55,593 nucleotides of DNA from Taibaiella sp. KBW10. Lineage in GTDB: Bacteria > Bacteroidota > Bacteroidia > Chitinophagales > Chitinophagaceae. This document shows, one piece after another, positions 43,440 through 53,422 of the stretch (within the stretch, counting starts at the first letter, position 1; the number at the start of each line of letters is the position of its first letter). The notes under the pieces were generated by a model. It saw only the letters and a list, made by a program, of their open reading frames with translations, had not been told where the DNA came from and searched no databases. The DNA lies in the NCBI RefSeq assembly GCF_003852495.1, contig NZ_QAJI01000009.1:4800-60392 (forward strand). Reading direction: 5' to 3'. The position numbers and the translations under genes were made by a program.

Positions 43440-44729
43440 ATGATTAATACACGTCGATATATATACTTTGTTTGCCTGTCATTGTTACTGCTGAATACTT
43501 GGTGCAGTCAGGCACAGACGGATACTTCTTTTGCAAGAAAAGCGATAACCCTTGACCAGTACCTGAGCCTGGTTGGAAAACAAAACCTGAACTATGTGGC
43601 AGCGCAGTACAATGTGCGCATTGCAGCCGCCGGTATGGAAAGTGCTAAAGTTTTTCCTGATCCCGAACTAAGTATCGGTAGCTACGATAACCAGCAATCT
43701 ACCATGCATTTGGGGAGAGGATACAGTGCGGGTATTAGCACAACCGTAGAACTGGGCGGCAAACGCAGGGCAAGAATAGACCTTGCCGGCAGCCAAGTGT
43801 CCTTAAGTAATGCCTTGCTGCAGGATTTTTTTCGCAACCTCCGTGCCGATGCCGCCATGGATTATTTCAATGCCATACAGCAATACAACCTGTTCCGTGT
43901 ATTGGAAAACTCCTACGCCACGATGAAACAACTGGCAGATGCTGATTCCATTCGATTCAAATTGGGCGTGATCACTGACATAGATGCCCGCCAATCCCGG
44001 TTAGAAGCCGGCAACCTGCTTAATCGTTTATTCCAAAGCGAAGCAGAGTGGAAGGTCACGCTGGTACAGCTAAGGCTTAATACAGGTAGTCGTCAGGCAG
44101 ACACGTTCTTGTTCCCATCAGGAAACCTTAAACCCTTGCACCGTGATTTTTCACTAGCTGCGCTGATTAATGAAGCCCAGGTAATCCGGGCCGATGCCAT
44201 AGTTGCACAAAATGCAAAAACGGTCGCGGAGAAGAGCCTGCTGTTAACGAAGGCCAACCGGCGCCTTGATCTGGGTATTTCTGCAGGTATACAGTATGCA
44301 GGCGAAGCAACCAACGAAACCGCTCCTACGCCTGCCTATCGTTCCCTTAATGCCGGAATATCCATTCCTCTGAAATTTTCTAATCTATACAAGGGAGCAA
44401 TCAAAGCCGATAATTATGCTATCCAACAATCGGAAGTGCAGTATGAGCAGATTTTATTGCAGATCCAAACAGAGGTAACACAAGCTTACCTGAACTATAA
44501 GGCCGCAGAAAAACAGGTGGCCCAGTATGAAAAGGGTCTGTTGCTGGAATCCGACAAGGTGCTTGCCGGCAAGATGTATAGTTATAAAAGAGGAGAAACT
44601 GCTCTGTTGGAGGTTTTGAATGCCCAGCGTACTTATAACGAAGTACAACAGAATTACTACCAGTCTCTTTACGGCTATGCCGCTGCATTAATCGCATTGG
44701 AGCGCAGTGCCGGTATTTGGGATTTATAG
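43440..44729 (+). CDS. TolC-family outer-membrane efflux protein
   Basis: 429 residues with a signal peptide (about residues 1-25, ending in SQAQ). The body shows two OEP repeats of long helices: LDQYLSLVGKQNLNYVAAQYNVRIAAAGMESAKVFPDPELSIGSYDNQQ and later INEAQVIRADAIVAQNAKTVAEKSLLLTKANRRLDLGISAGIQYAG. The C-terminal repeat LNAQRTYNEVQQNYYQSLYGYAAALIALERSAGIW ends in the typical short tail. It forms the outer-membrane duct for the RND pump encoded upstream. Last gene of the operon. Confidence 0.93.
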   Translation: MINTRRYIYFVCLSLLLLNTWCSQAQTDTSFARKAITLDQYLSLVGKQNLNYVAAQYNVRIAAAGMESAKVFPDPELSIGSYDNQQSTMHLGRGYSAGISTTVELGGKRRARIDLAGSQVSLSNALLQDFFRNLRADAAMDYFNAIQQYNLFRVLENSYATMKQLADADSIRFKLGVITDIDARQSRLEAGNLLNRLFQSEAEWKVTLVQLRLNTGSRQADTFLFPSGNLKPLHRDFSLAALINEAQVIRADAIVAQNAKTVAEKSLLLTKANRRLDLGISAGIQYAGEATNETAPTPAYRSLNAGISIPLKFSNLYKGAIKADNYAIQQSEVQYEQILLQIQTEVTQAYLNYKAAEKQVAQYEKGLLLESDKVLAGKMYSYKRGETALLEVLNAQRTYNEVQQNYYQSLYGYAAALIALERSAGIWDL

Positions 44730-45066
44730 AAATGATTTTGGCCCGGGCTTGTTGTTAGAGTTGATGCCGCATAGGTTTCATACTTGCTTTGTCCGGCGGC
44801 AATTTATTCTATATTAAAAACAATAAATCGGGTAATGGAAATTTGGCAATCATTTGCTTTTCTAAAATGGGTTTATGTGGCTGATATAGGGTGATTATGG
44901 TTTGATAAATGGGCAGGAACAATAACTTGTGTCTAAGAATAAGGCATAAAAAATTAGGTTACCTCTTTTACTTTGATACATAAAAGAAGTAACCTAATTG
45001 TGATGAGGAAGCGGGCTTCAGATTGAAACGGTGCTAATCATTGCTTGTTATATTATGCAATTGAAT
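44730..45066. other. Intergenic region between convergent genes
   Basis: 337 nt between the efflux channel gene and a T9SS protein gene on the opposite strand. It holds the large stem-loop at 44952-44999 and otherwise AT-rich sequence without a gene. Confidence 0.4.
44952..44999. terminator. Long stem-loop between convergent genes, probable bidirectional terminator
   Basis: AAATTAGGTTACCTCTTTTA pairs with TAAAAGAAGTAACCTAATT through about 18 bp with one mismatch and a 10-nt loop. The A/T flanks allow function on both strands. Confidence 0.65.
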
Positions 45067-47361
45067 TTACAACAGCGTGACTTTACCTTTAAAGATTTTT
45101 CCACCTGCTTCCAATTGGTAGTAGTAAATACCCGGAGCCAATCGGGAAACATCTACAAGGGCTTCATTGTGGCCTTCCTGCTGTGTCAGCACCTGTTGTA
45201 ATACGGTTTTACCCAAAGTATTGCTTAGCTGTATCCGGGCATTGCTTTCAGGATGTTCGGCAGCATACCAGCTAAGATTTATCTTGCCTTTGGCCGGATT
45301 GGGGAAAACCTGCGCACTTTCGGATTCCTGGCCACCTGGCAATAAACCTGGTTGAACCTTGCTCCAGAAATTTCCACCCGGGCCACCATCAATAATCCGG
45401 AAGTAGGAGTACCGTTTTATAAGGCCACAGGGAGTGGTGTTTGCACCTAAGGTCACTTTGAAATAGGCATTGTTTTTTATCGTATTGTAATTAGTATAAA
45501 ACCAGCCTGGAATGAGCGAATTAAAATTGTAGTTATTAAAAGGCGTTGCCTGTGTGAGCGATCCAAGCGCCGGGCCAATAGAGTCGCCATTATTATCAAC
45601 CTGGTGTACGGATAAGAAATAACTTTGGATAGTTAGTCCCGCCGTTGGTGTAAAGGTAGATTGCTGTATACCAGCAGAGAACGCTCCTAGCCAACCATCT
45701 TTACAAAAAACACTTGTTGCCGGCTGGGTATAAGGACTCGAATTGGCTAGCTGACTGATATTCGTCACCTGGTTTTGTACAGGACATCCTGAAGGGCCAA
45801 ACAATTTAAAATCGACAGCCAGACCGATCCGTTTAAGGTTGACAATTTGTGTAAACGATTGGGTGCCGCAATTGTTGCGAACCGTATACGTAATCTTAAG
45901 CCCCCCTGAATAACCGGACAGAAAAGAAGCATATCCCCCATTCAAGACAATAGTGTCCCGCATTTTTGCTCCCGGAATGGCGTTCGCATTATAGGTTCCA
46001 AGTCCGGGCGTGAAGTTTGGTCCCACGATGTTTCCTTTCTCAATAGATATGTCATAACTGGAAAAATAGCCGGTTTCATAGGTAAAGAGTCTGAGGGAAT
46101 CATTTTCGCACAATGTTATTTCAGTAATATTTTGAGCATTCGGGCTTTGGCCATTAACCGTAAAAGTAGGGATAGACAAAGTATAGTTTCTGTAGTCCTC
46201 TCCGTCTATTTGTTTCTGAATAATAAAGCCTGAGTTATTTAAATCGATGGAGCTGACCGTTGTGGCCGGCGATACCGGTACAAAAAAGCTTGGAACGTTA
46301 GGGTAGGTGGAATATAGCGTGCCTACATTGCCGTTTACCAACCAATGGGAACCCCAACCGGGATGATAGGCAAAATAGAGATATCCGTTCTTGCCCAGCT
46401 CAATGTCTGTAAATCCAAACCCGCTCTTTGACAAAGTGCTCGGGATATAGGCCAGTGCATCATTGAGTACAGTGGGTGCACTTAAGTTGACATAGCCAAG
46501 GCCTTCAACGCTAAAGTACAATGCACTCGGACTTTGATGGTAGCTGAAATAAACACGGTCGCCGCTATTGGTACCGGGCACATATTCTATACCGGAAAAT
46601 TTGGTAGTGGAGGGGAAAGTGCCTCCAAGTGGAACTGATTCTGTGTTGGTCACTAAATCAAAAACGGTTATATAGCTGGAGTGATTTAGGACTATTTTTT
46701 TTTTGTTAGGTGCTACTTCCATATCCCAGATGCCGCCTGGAATTGTTGCTAATGCAACCGCAGCACCTACCGTGCCGTCTGGAGCTACATTTATAGAAAT
46801 CAGCTGATTTAGGTCGTTGGTTACATAGACCTTACGGTTGCCATTGGTTTCCAAGGGAGCGATGGCAATAGGCGTGCTGGTACTATTAGAGTAGCCTGAA
46901 ATAACGTTGGTTTCTGTAATGGCAGCAAGGTTTGTGCCATCCTGCTGACGGAAGAAGAGCTCTTGGTGTCTAAAGCCGCCTACACCTACCGGGCTCCATC
47001 TTAGGGAGTAATACTGGTTACACAAGCCTGGTATCGCAAAGGAATACGGAGAGGAGCTACTGCTGCCGATATTGGCCCCGGTATTAGGATTATAAGCGCC
47101 ACAGGCATTCACAAAAGCAATACCATTTCCATTCGCATCGGAAACGACTCCTGCATATTGGTCCCATTGATAGCTTGGACCTGAACCACAAAAATTAATG
47201 CCTGAGCTGGCCGGTAAAGTAGACACGAAATTACAGCAATCGGAAAAATGCATGTGTGTACTTGGAGGAATGATCCAGTCATTTGCCTGCCCTTGTGCAA
47301 GGTAGCTGCTTCCGGAGCAGAGCAAACTGGTTAATAAAAAAAGCTTATTTATCTTTTTCAT
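45067..47361 (-). CDS. Secreted protein with T9SS sorting domain
   Basis: 764 residues with a signal peptide (KKINKLFLLTSLLCSGSSYLAQG). The N-terminal 350 residues read as a beta-propeller-like unit (NGNRKVYVTNDLNQLISINVAPDGTVG, GIWDMEVAPNKKKIVLNHSSYITVFDL, SGFGFTDIELGKNGYLYFAYH). A region rich in paired cysteines and CGTQSF-like strands follows. The end is a type A sorting domain (AQVFPNPAKGKINLSWYAAE ... LAPGIYYYQLEAGGKIFKGKVTLL). It is probably a surface or released protein with no enzyme motif seen. Monocistronic. Confidence 0.82.
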   Translation of the reverse strand: MKKINKLFLLTSLLCSGSSYLAQGQANDWIIPPSTHMHFSDCCNFVSTLPASSGINFCGSGPSYQWDQYAGVVSDANGNGIAFVNACGAYNPNTGANIGSSSSSPYSFAIPGLCNQYYSLRWSPVGVGGFRHQELFFRQQDGTNLAAITETNVISGYSNSTSTPIAIAPLETNGNRKVYVTNDLNQLISINVAPDGTVGAAVALATIPGGIWDMEVAPNKKKIVLNHSSYITVFDLVTNTESVPLGGTFPSTTKFSGIEYVPGTNSGDRVYFSYHQSPSALYFSVEGLGYVNLSAPTVLNDALAYIPSTLSKSGFGFTDIELGKNGYLYFAYHPGWGSHWLVNGNVGTLYSTYPNVPSFFVPVSPATTVSSIDLNNSGFIIQKQIDGEDYRNYTLSIPTFTVNGQSPNAQNITEITLCENDSLRLFTYETGYFSSYDISIEKGNIVGPNFTPGLGTYNANAIPGAKMRDTIVLNGGYASFLSGYSGGLKITYTVRNNCGTQSFTQIVNLKRIGLAVDFKLFGPSGCPVQNQVTNISQLANSSPYTQPATSVFCKDGWLGAFSAGIQQSTFTPTAGLTIQSYFLSVHQVDNNGDSIGPALGSLTQATPFNNYNFNSLIPGWFYTNYNTIKNNAYFKVTLGANTTPCGLIKRYSYFRIIDGGPGGNFWSKVQPGLLPGGQESESAQVFPNPAKGKINLSWYAAEHPESNARIQLSNTLGKTVLQQVLTQQEGHNEALVDVSRLAPGIYYYQLEAGGKIFKGKVTLL

Positions 47362-47931
47362 TTTAAGGATGATTTTGTGCTGTAGCCACTATTTATCTCA
47401 AGTGGAACAACCTGTTAGTGAAGATTTTTCATTGGTAATATGGGTTTAGGGGTAAATTTTCGTGGCGGTTTCTATAGGCATTTATTTTAAGGAGTGAATA
47501 AAGAATAGTTGATAAGGTTTTATGGACCGAATATATGTGTCTCTATATGTGTGTCAATGGCGTATTGTTAATTAGCATTAGGGCAATGATATTTTAATTC
47601 AAATCTTAGTATTGTGCTGTTCACAAGGAATAATACTAGAATTTTACCTTTAATTGTGATTTATTATGAAACGAATGTATGCCTTAAGGTAAATCGGGCA
47701 TAGCTACAATGTACCATCACGTACTTTCTATGTATAGATAGGGCATGTCAATGTATACATCCCGAAGCGCCAAATGTTTCATCAGCTATTTTCTATAATA
47801 CATAAGATCATTTTGTGCCGGTTGCATTTTACGATCTGCCGGATAAATTATTAACTATAAGAGTTGTCTCATAAATTTTGAGATAGTTTTGATATTATTA
47901 GGATTGAATTTAAAGCCGCCGCTATTGTTAT
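47362..47931. other. Divergent intergenic region with a promoter, no gene
   Basis: 570 nt, AT-rich. Near the right end is a good promoter (47864-47891) for the propeller kinase. A short imperfect direct repeat of TATATGTGT occurs near 47525-47545. No gene or structured RNA was recognised. Confidence 0.45.
47864..47891 (+). promoter_or_regulatory. Promoter of the propeller-sensor kinase operon
   Basis: TTG at 47864-47866, a 17-nt spacer, then TAGTTTTG at 47884-47891, exact TAnnTTTG. The start codon is about 40 nt downstream. This is one of the best promoter matches in the window. Confidence 0.55.
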
Positions 47932-50880
47932 ATGTTATTATATCTTAGATTTTTTCTTGTATTATTTTTCCTTATTCATTGGCCAAAAGACTTGTCCGCG
48001 CAGGAATATAATATTACAAACTACCGTTGGGAACAAGGTTTCGCTGCAACAACCGGCTACATCCTTTTTCAGGACAGCAAGGGATACATTTGGATCGGAT
48101 CGGAAAATGGGCTGATGCGTTACAACGGCTATGACTTCAAAATGTATACTACCCGTGACGGATTACCGGATAATGAAATATTGGGTATTGAGGAAGACGA
48201 TCAGGGCAGAATCTGGTTTCTACCCTTTGCAAACGCTATTTGCTATATGAAAGATGGTCAGATATTCAACCCGGAGAATGACTCATTATTACATAAGTTG
48301 GCGATAACCGAGAGGCCACATCATATATATGCTGATCGCCAGGGTACGGTCTGGATTGTTGGTCGCGGAATGTTTATCGCTATTTCCAAAGAAAATAAAA
48401 TTTCAAGAATCCATGAAATTGGGGGATACAATATAGGTAATAGTGATGTTTATATCTGGCTGAACAGCGATAAAGAATTAATGGCTTCTGTTCCTGAGAT
48501 CGGGAATGAATTTTATCACTGGAATGGCAAGCAATTTGATCGGGAAGGCTATATGCCTTTTAAACCGGAAGGAATGCTGGATTTTACTACTACATTTCTA
48601 TATAATACGGCTACAGGCAATTTTAGCAACTACTTTAATAATGGGCTGCCTGTATTTTCAGTCATCCGTAAATTTCCCAGAATACAGTTTTCTTTTGATC
48701 GCAAACTGCTGTTTAAGGATAAATTATTTGTTTCCTCCGATCGCGGTATGTACAAGATTAATATAAGCACCGGAAAAGTCGAAGACCAATTTCTTCAAGG
48801 CACTAAAATAGGTAGTTTTATATTGGCTAAAGATGGATCACTGTGGTTTGGATCTATAGGCCAGGGTATTTACCGGTTTTTAAAAACACCGATAAAATCT
48901 ATAGATACTAAGTTAGAACACCCTTCTGTGATTTTCATTAAGGGGACGGATAATGGGATGTATTGTACTACCGATAAGGTTGTTCATATAAAGGCCGATT
49001 TTACCGATGGTAAGGAGGGCTATAAAATTGAAAAGGCAATTATAGATAAAGACGCTCCGTACTCACGCTATTTATTCCTGGAACAAAACGAAAGCCATGA
49101 ATGGTTGGGCTGTTCCGGATATATTTCCTTAAGAAAAAATCTTGGCGGAAAAATGCAAAAAACGCATAACATATATACAAAAGCGGTGCTGGAAGAAGAT
49201 GCTACACATCTATTGATTGGGGCTTATGGTGGTATTTTTCGCTTGAACAAGAAAAGTTTTCAAGTGGAAGACACATTTTTGTACGATCAAAGAATAGTAA
49301 CCCTTGCAAAAATTAATAATCTTATTTATGCCGGAACGCTGAAGGGACTTTTGGTTTGCCATCCTGACAAGCAGTCCTATCCTGTACTGCCAGATAATCC
49401 ACATTTTAAAAAACACATCATGGCGCTTTGTGCTACTATAGATGAACAGCTATGGGTGGCTAATAGCGATGCAGAATTAATAGCCTTGAAAAATGATACG
49501 ATCACAAAAATAATCGGATTGAAAAATGGCTTGCAATGTAACCGGATTTCATGCCTTAAAGCTTCCGATACGCTTCTTTGGGTGGGCACAGATAATGGTC
49601 TGTTTGCGATTTCTTTGTTTCCACCCCATAATATTGTAAAATACATTTCCTACGAGACCGGGTTAAAGAGCAACCAAGTTAATTGCATTGATATCTATAA
49701 GGGTAGGGTTTGGGTAGGTACTATTGAAGGGATTAATTACTTTGATGAAAGTGATGTTTTGAAAAAACGGGACACGGCAGCGATTATTTTTAATAAAATT
49801 CAGAATGGGGATGATGTTTTGCTACCTTCCAATAATATCATCCGGCTTAAAGATAAACCCCTTTCTATTGACTTTGATATAGTCGAATTTTCGGGTGGGC
49901 TAAAACCGGTGTTTCAATACCGGCTCGATAAACATCAGGAGTGGACAACAATAGAGGGAAATCAACTTTATTTTCCAACCTTGCCATACGGTAAATTTGA
50001 AATAACGATCAGGGGGCTTTCGCCCAATTGGGGAGATGGTATTTATTGCACTCAGTTCTTCTATAACCCGGCTCCTTTTTATCGAACCTGGTGGTTTTTC
50101 TTTCTGTTATTGTTTGCAGGAATCTCTCTAATGGTTATCATTACGTTTATTGTAATAAAGCGGATAAGAAGTCGAGATAAATCTGAACTTGCCATCAGGA
50201 AAAATTTATTGCGCCTCGAGCAGATGGCCTTGCAGGGGCAGTTAAATCCACATTTTATTTTTAACAGTATAGCGGCGATTAAGCAGTATTACAGCTCTGG
50301 TAATCTGGAAAAAGGAGATTTACTGGTTGATTCCTTTTCAAATCTGGTGCGCCTGACTTTTGAAATGGGAACAGAAACGTTTGTCTCCCTGGATAAAGAA
50401 CTCAGCTATCTGTCAGAATACTTGAATGTAGAGCTTATCCGGTTTCATGATTCTTTTAGTTACCACATTGAAAAAGAAACCTCGATTCCTGAATCGAGGA
50501 TATTAATTCCTGCAATGCTTCTGCAGCCCATAGTGGAAAATGCCATCAGGCACGGGATCAGGCACTTGCCTGATGGGAAAGGAAAAATTCATATTTTTGT
50601 GAAACAAGTGAAAGAAACGGTAGCAATATGGATTAAAGACAATGGTATCGGAAGATTGAAAAGCCGCGAGTTGCAAGCCAATCTTTTTACCCGTGCTTTA
50701 ACGAGTAGTAATGTTATTGAAAAAAGAGTGGCTATTTTAAATCGCCTTTTTGATGGGAAAATTATGATGCACACTTCAGATGTTCTAAATGAAATGGATC
50801 AAGTGGCAGGAACAACAATTTTCATATCATATCCCCTTAATCTAAATGAATTATTGAAAGATGAAAGTAGTTATAATTGA
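47932..50880 (+). CDS. Two-component propeller sensor, LytS/YpdA-type histidine kinase
   Basis: 982 residues. A signal peptide (LLYLRFFLVLFFLIHWPKDLSAQ) leads into a Reg_prop two-component propeller spanning about 25-620 (for example FQDSKGYIWIGSENGLMRYNGYDF, DNEILGIEEDDQGRIWFLP, RVWVGTIEGINYFD). A Y_Y_Y-like domain (VFQYRLDKHQEWTTIEGNQLYFPTLPYGKFEITIRG) and a transmembrane helix (WWFFFLLLFAGISLMVIITFIVI) follow. The PF06580-type kinase has MALQGQLNPHFIFNSIAAIKQYY with the His in LNPHFIFN, then LQPIVENAIRHGIRH and KDNGIGR. The periplasmic sensor is typical of Bacteroidota, often for polysaccharides; no glycan genes are nearby. It overlaps its LytTR regulator by 20 nt. Confidence 0.92.
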   Translation: MLLYLRFFLVLFFLIHWPKDLSAQEYNITNYRWEQGFAATTGYILFQDSKGYIWIGSENGLMRYNGYDFKMYTTRDGLPDNEILGIEEDDQGRIWFLPFANAICYMKDGQIFNPENDSLLHKLAITERPHHIYADRQGTVWIVGRGMFIAISKENKISRIHEIGGYNIGNSDVYIWLNSDKELMASVPEIGNEFYHWNGKQFDREGYMPFKPEGMLDFTTTFLYNTATGNFSNYFNNGLPVFSVIRKFPRIQFSFDRKLLFKDKLFVSSDRGMYKINISTGKVEDQFLQGTKIGSFILAKDGSLWFGSIGQGIYRFLKTPIKSIDTKLEHPSVIFIKGTDNGMYCTTDKVVHIKADFTDGKEGYKIEKAIIDKDAPYSRYLFLEQNESHEWLGCSGYISLRKNLGGKMQKTHNIYTKAVLEEDATHLLIGAYGGIFRLNKKSFQVEDTFLYDQRIVTLAKINNLIYAGTLKGLLVCHPDKQSYPVLPDNPHFKKHIMALCATIDEQLWVANSDAELIALKNDTITKIIGLKNGLQCNRISCLKASDTLLWVGTDNGLFAISLFPPHNIVKYISYETGLKSNQVNCIDIYKGRVWVGTIEGINYFDESDVLKKRDTAAIIFNKIQNGDDVLLPSNNIIRLKDKPLSIDFDIVEFSGGLKPVFQYRLDKHQEWTTIEGNQLYFPTLPYGKFEITIRGLSPNWGDGIYCTQFFYNPAPFYRTWWFFFLLLFAGISLMVIITFIVIKRIRSRDKSELAIRKNLLRLEQMALQGQLNPHFIFNSIAAIKQYYSSGNLEKGDLLVDSFSNLVRLTFEMGTETFVSLDKELSYLSEYLNVELIRFHDSFSYHIEKETSIPESRILIPAMLLQPIVENAIRHGIRHLPDGKGKIHIFVKQVKETVAIWIKDNGIGRLKSRELQANLFTRALTSSNVIEKRVAILNRLFDGKIMMHTSDVLNEMDQVAGTTIFISYPLNLNELLKDESSYN

Positions 50881-51601
50881 AGATGAAATATCCTGTCAGC
50901 AATATTTGAAGCAAATTTTACTGGACAATATTGCCGGTATAGAAATCATGGCGATAATTGATAATGTCCCGGATTCCATCACGCGTTTAAAAGAGCTCAA
51001 ACCTGACCTGGTGTTTTTAGATGTAGAAATAAAACTCGGAAGTGGATTTGACATACTGCGCAGCATAGATGACAGGTCATTTGAAGTGATATTCACTACA
51101 GCATTTAATACTTTCGCCGTGGATGCTTTTAGATGCAGTGCCGTCGATTATTTATTAAAGCCGCTGCAAATAAATCAGGTTATAGAAGCGGTGAATAAGG
51201 TTAAAAGAACAAACAATAGAACCAACTCCCCCGATTTAATTGACAAAATATTATTACGGCTTCAAAGCCATTCCATGCAAAAAAATAAATTGATCATATA
51301 TACTACTGAAGGCATGGAATTTGTGGAAACCTCCGATATAATGTTTAGTGAAGCAAAGGGGAATTATACCGATGTCTGGCTTAGCAATGGAACGAAAATT
51401 ACGGCCTCAAAAAAGCTGAAAGAAATTGAAGAGAGCCTGCCGGTTCAATCTTTTTTCAGGGTGCATAATTCTTATATCGTGAACCTGGATTTCATAAAGA
51501 AATATCATAAAGGGCGAAATGGCTATTTATCCCTTTTAAATGGAAAGGGTATACCTGTTGCAGAAAGCAGAAAGGAGGACTTTATGGAATGGATTAAATA
51601 A
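50861..51601 (+). CDS. LytTR-family response regulator
   Basis: 246 residues: receiver domain with Glu7/Asp8 pocket, phosphoacceptor Asp54 in LVFLDVEIKLGSG and Lys in AVDYLLKPLQI, followed by a LytTR DNA-binding domain (LIIYTTEGMEFVETSDIMFSEAKGNYTDVWLSNGTKITASKKLKEIEESLPVQSFFRVHNSYIVNLDFIKKY). It overlaps its cognate propeller kinase gene by 20 nt, indicating tight coupling. Target genes are unknown. The downstream neighbour is a convergent gene. Confidence 0.93.
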   Translation: MKVVIIEDEISCQQYLKQILLDNIAGIEIMAIIDNVPDSITRLKELKPDLVFLDVEIKLGSGFDILRSIDDRSFEVIFTTAFNTFAVDAFRCSAVDYLLKPLQINQVIEAVNKVKRTNNRTNSPDLIDKILLRLQSHSMQKNKLIIYTTEGMEFVETSDIMFSEAKGNYTDVWLSNGTKITASKKLKEIEESLPVQSFFRVHNSYIVNLDFIKKYHKGRNGYLSLLNGKGIPVAESRKEDFMEWIK

Positions 51602-51707
51602 GGATTTTAGATTATGATCCATCTGCCTGCAGCTAACTTTTATAATCCTGTATCACTTTTTCGGGACTGGTCATACTTTAGAATATATCCATTAGCTGCG
51701 GTATCCA

Positions 51708-52922
51708 TTATTCATATATATCGAGCTCGGGCTTCAGAATAAAGACCTTACCATCCGCACGCTTTATGATCATCTGCTTATCATTTTTCAATAATTCCAT
51801 TTGATAATTACGTAATTGCATGTAATCTTTAAACGCAGCCGATTTTTTGCCATTTATATTTACAATTTCATCCATCAGTTTCAGTTGTGGATTGCGTTTA
51901 ATATTTGGATTGGTTGAAATTGAATTTACAATGATTTTTCCCTGTTGAAGCGTCAGGGTGGCACCAAAATTTTTCTCAGGAATTGTATTGATTGGGGTTT
52001 TCCTTTTGCTAAGGATAATTAGTTTCGTAGTATTGTTAATAATACAGTTATAATGCCTGAAAAAGCGGTTTCCCAATTTAAGACCACCCTCAGAATTAGA
52101 AAAGTTTAATTTGAACTGATGTGACAAATAGGTGGCAGTATCGCCAATACGGTATGCAAAATCTTTAATAGTGTAACTGGTATCAATTATAGCTTTTCCA
52201 GTTACTGATGAGGTTAAGCTCCCTACAGTAACCACTTTGGGTATATTGGCAAAAAATGGAAGTGCATTTAGGGTTATGCTGACATCAGCATTATTGGATC
52301 CAAAATCGATCTGTGCATAGCCCATTTGCCCATTGATCCCAAAAACTATTCCAGAGGAGTTGTAAATATCTAATTCAAAAGGCAAATGCACACCTGCATT
52401 TTCAAAAGGTTTTTGCGAAATAGTTACCAGATTTTTATCAAAATCAAATTTCCAGTTTAGTTTGCAGATAATAGAACTTCCGATAATACCGACAGGCTTT
52501 GCATTTGGGCCAATCATTTTTTCAAAATCAATAATCGTAAATGCAGAACCTTTCACATTCAATTTACCAATAAAGACATTATCGGCCAGCTTCAGATCTA
52601 GGTTTACATTATTATTATTTCCATCAACGCCACCTGCATCAATTTTTTCCGCAGCGGGTCTTAAGTTAACTTTTGAAGCGATTTTTTGGTCAATTGCAGA
52701 TGATGCGAATCCATTGTCCCACACAAAAAAAACTTCGACGCCATTAACCGAAGCTTTAATCAAAATCATATCTCCCCATACCTCAATTGGTATGGTAACG
52801 GGTTGTTTTATGTCGGTGATTTCACCCATATGCAGCAATTTAATAACGGCACTATCCGAATTATTTTGGGCTTTCGCATTGAGCGTAAAAATTAGCGATA
52901 ACAATAAAAATATTTTTTCCAT
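51708..52922 (-). CDS. Exported retropepsin-like aspartic protease family protein
   Basis: 404 residues with a signal peptide (MEKIFLLLSLIFTLNAKAQ). Two retropepsin-like lobes are visible. The first carries ASVNGVEVFFVWDNGFASSAI, with DNG where DTG or DSG is usual. The second carries MGYAQIDFGSNNADVSI, with DFG in that place. A PDZ-like C-terminal region (LTLQQGKIIVNSISTNPNIKRNPQLKLMDEIVNINGKKSAAF) follows, as in many Bacteroidota aspartyl proteases. Both catalytic Asp residues are kept but the next residue is altered in each lobe, so activity is uncertain. Confidence 0.72.
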   Translation of the reverse strand: MEKIFLLLSLIFTLNAKAQNNSDSAVIKLLHMGEITDIKQPVTIPIEVWGDMILIKASVNGVEVFFVWDNGFASSAIDQKIASKVNLRPAAEKIDAGGVDGNNNNVNLDLKLADNVFIGKLNVKGSAFTIIDFEKMIGPNAKPVGIIGSSIICKLNWKFDFDKNLVTISQKPFENAGVHLPFELDIYNSSGIVFGINGQMGYAQIDFGSNNADVSITLNALPFFANIPKVVTVGSLTSSVTGKAIIDTSYTIKDFAYRIGDTATYLSHQFKLNFSNSEGGLKLGNRFFRHYNCIINNTTKLIILSKRKTPINTIPEKNFGATLTLQQGKIIVNSISTNPNIKRNPQLKLMDEIVNINGKKSAAFKDYMQLRNYQMELLKNDKQMIIKRADGKVFILKPELDIYE

Positions 52923-53051
52923 TTTTTAAAGGTGGTTTTTAGTGTGTTTTGATAAAAAGTATAATCGACAAAAGAGGATTTTGGCAGGCTTTGCCGGTAA
53001 CAGTTCTATCTATTATTTTTGGTTTATTATAACGGTACAAAATCAGGATAC

Positions 53052-53312
53052 TTACAGGTCGTTTTCGTTTTCTAATTCCGATCTGATGTTTTCCTCATAG
53101 ATTTTAGTAAGCTCGGCCAATTTAGATTTAATGATAAAGTAGTTGATATTCTTTCGGTCTATAGCTAAACTCCTTCTAATCGCATCTTTTGCTTCACTAT
53201 GAAAGATTTTAAGAGGATTGTGGAAGATCTTCCTATCTATTGAAAGAATATGTACCATTAATTTTTTTAAAAACTCCTCATATTCATATAAAATGGTCTC
53301 TGTTTGATTCAT
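53052..53312 (-). CDS. Small hypothetical protein
   Basis: 86 residues, strongly charged and mostly helical (YEYEEFLKKLMVHILSIDRKIFHNPLKI and IIKSKLAELTKIYEENIRSELENEND), no signal or membrane segment. No family recognised. The N-terminal helix may form a coiled coil. It lies between the retropepsin-like gene and a T9SS gene, both on the minus strand, without clear linkage. Confidence 0.5.
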   Translation of the reverse strand: MNQTETILYEYEEFLKKLMVHILSIDRKIFHNPLKIFHSEAKDAIRRSLAIDRKNINYFIIKSKLAELTKIYEENIRSELENENDL

Positions 53313-53362
53313 AGGTTTACGTTTTAAAAATACAGATGAAATACTCCTTACATCAGCAGCAT

Positions 53363-53394
53363 AAATCCCCGGTTCGTTGAGGAACCTGGGATTT
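53363..53394 (-). terminator. Hairpin terminator after the 502-residue T9SS gene
   Basis: AAATCCC and GGTTC pair with GAACC and GGGATTT (12 bp with one C/T mismatch). It lies about 29 nt after the stop of the T9SS gene at 53423. The flanks are only moderately T-rich. Confidence 0.5.
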
Positions 53395-53422
53395 GGTTTT
53401 ATACTAAAAGTTAAGAGATATC

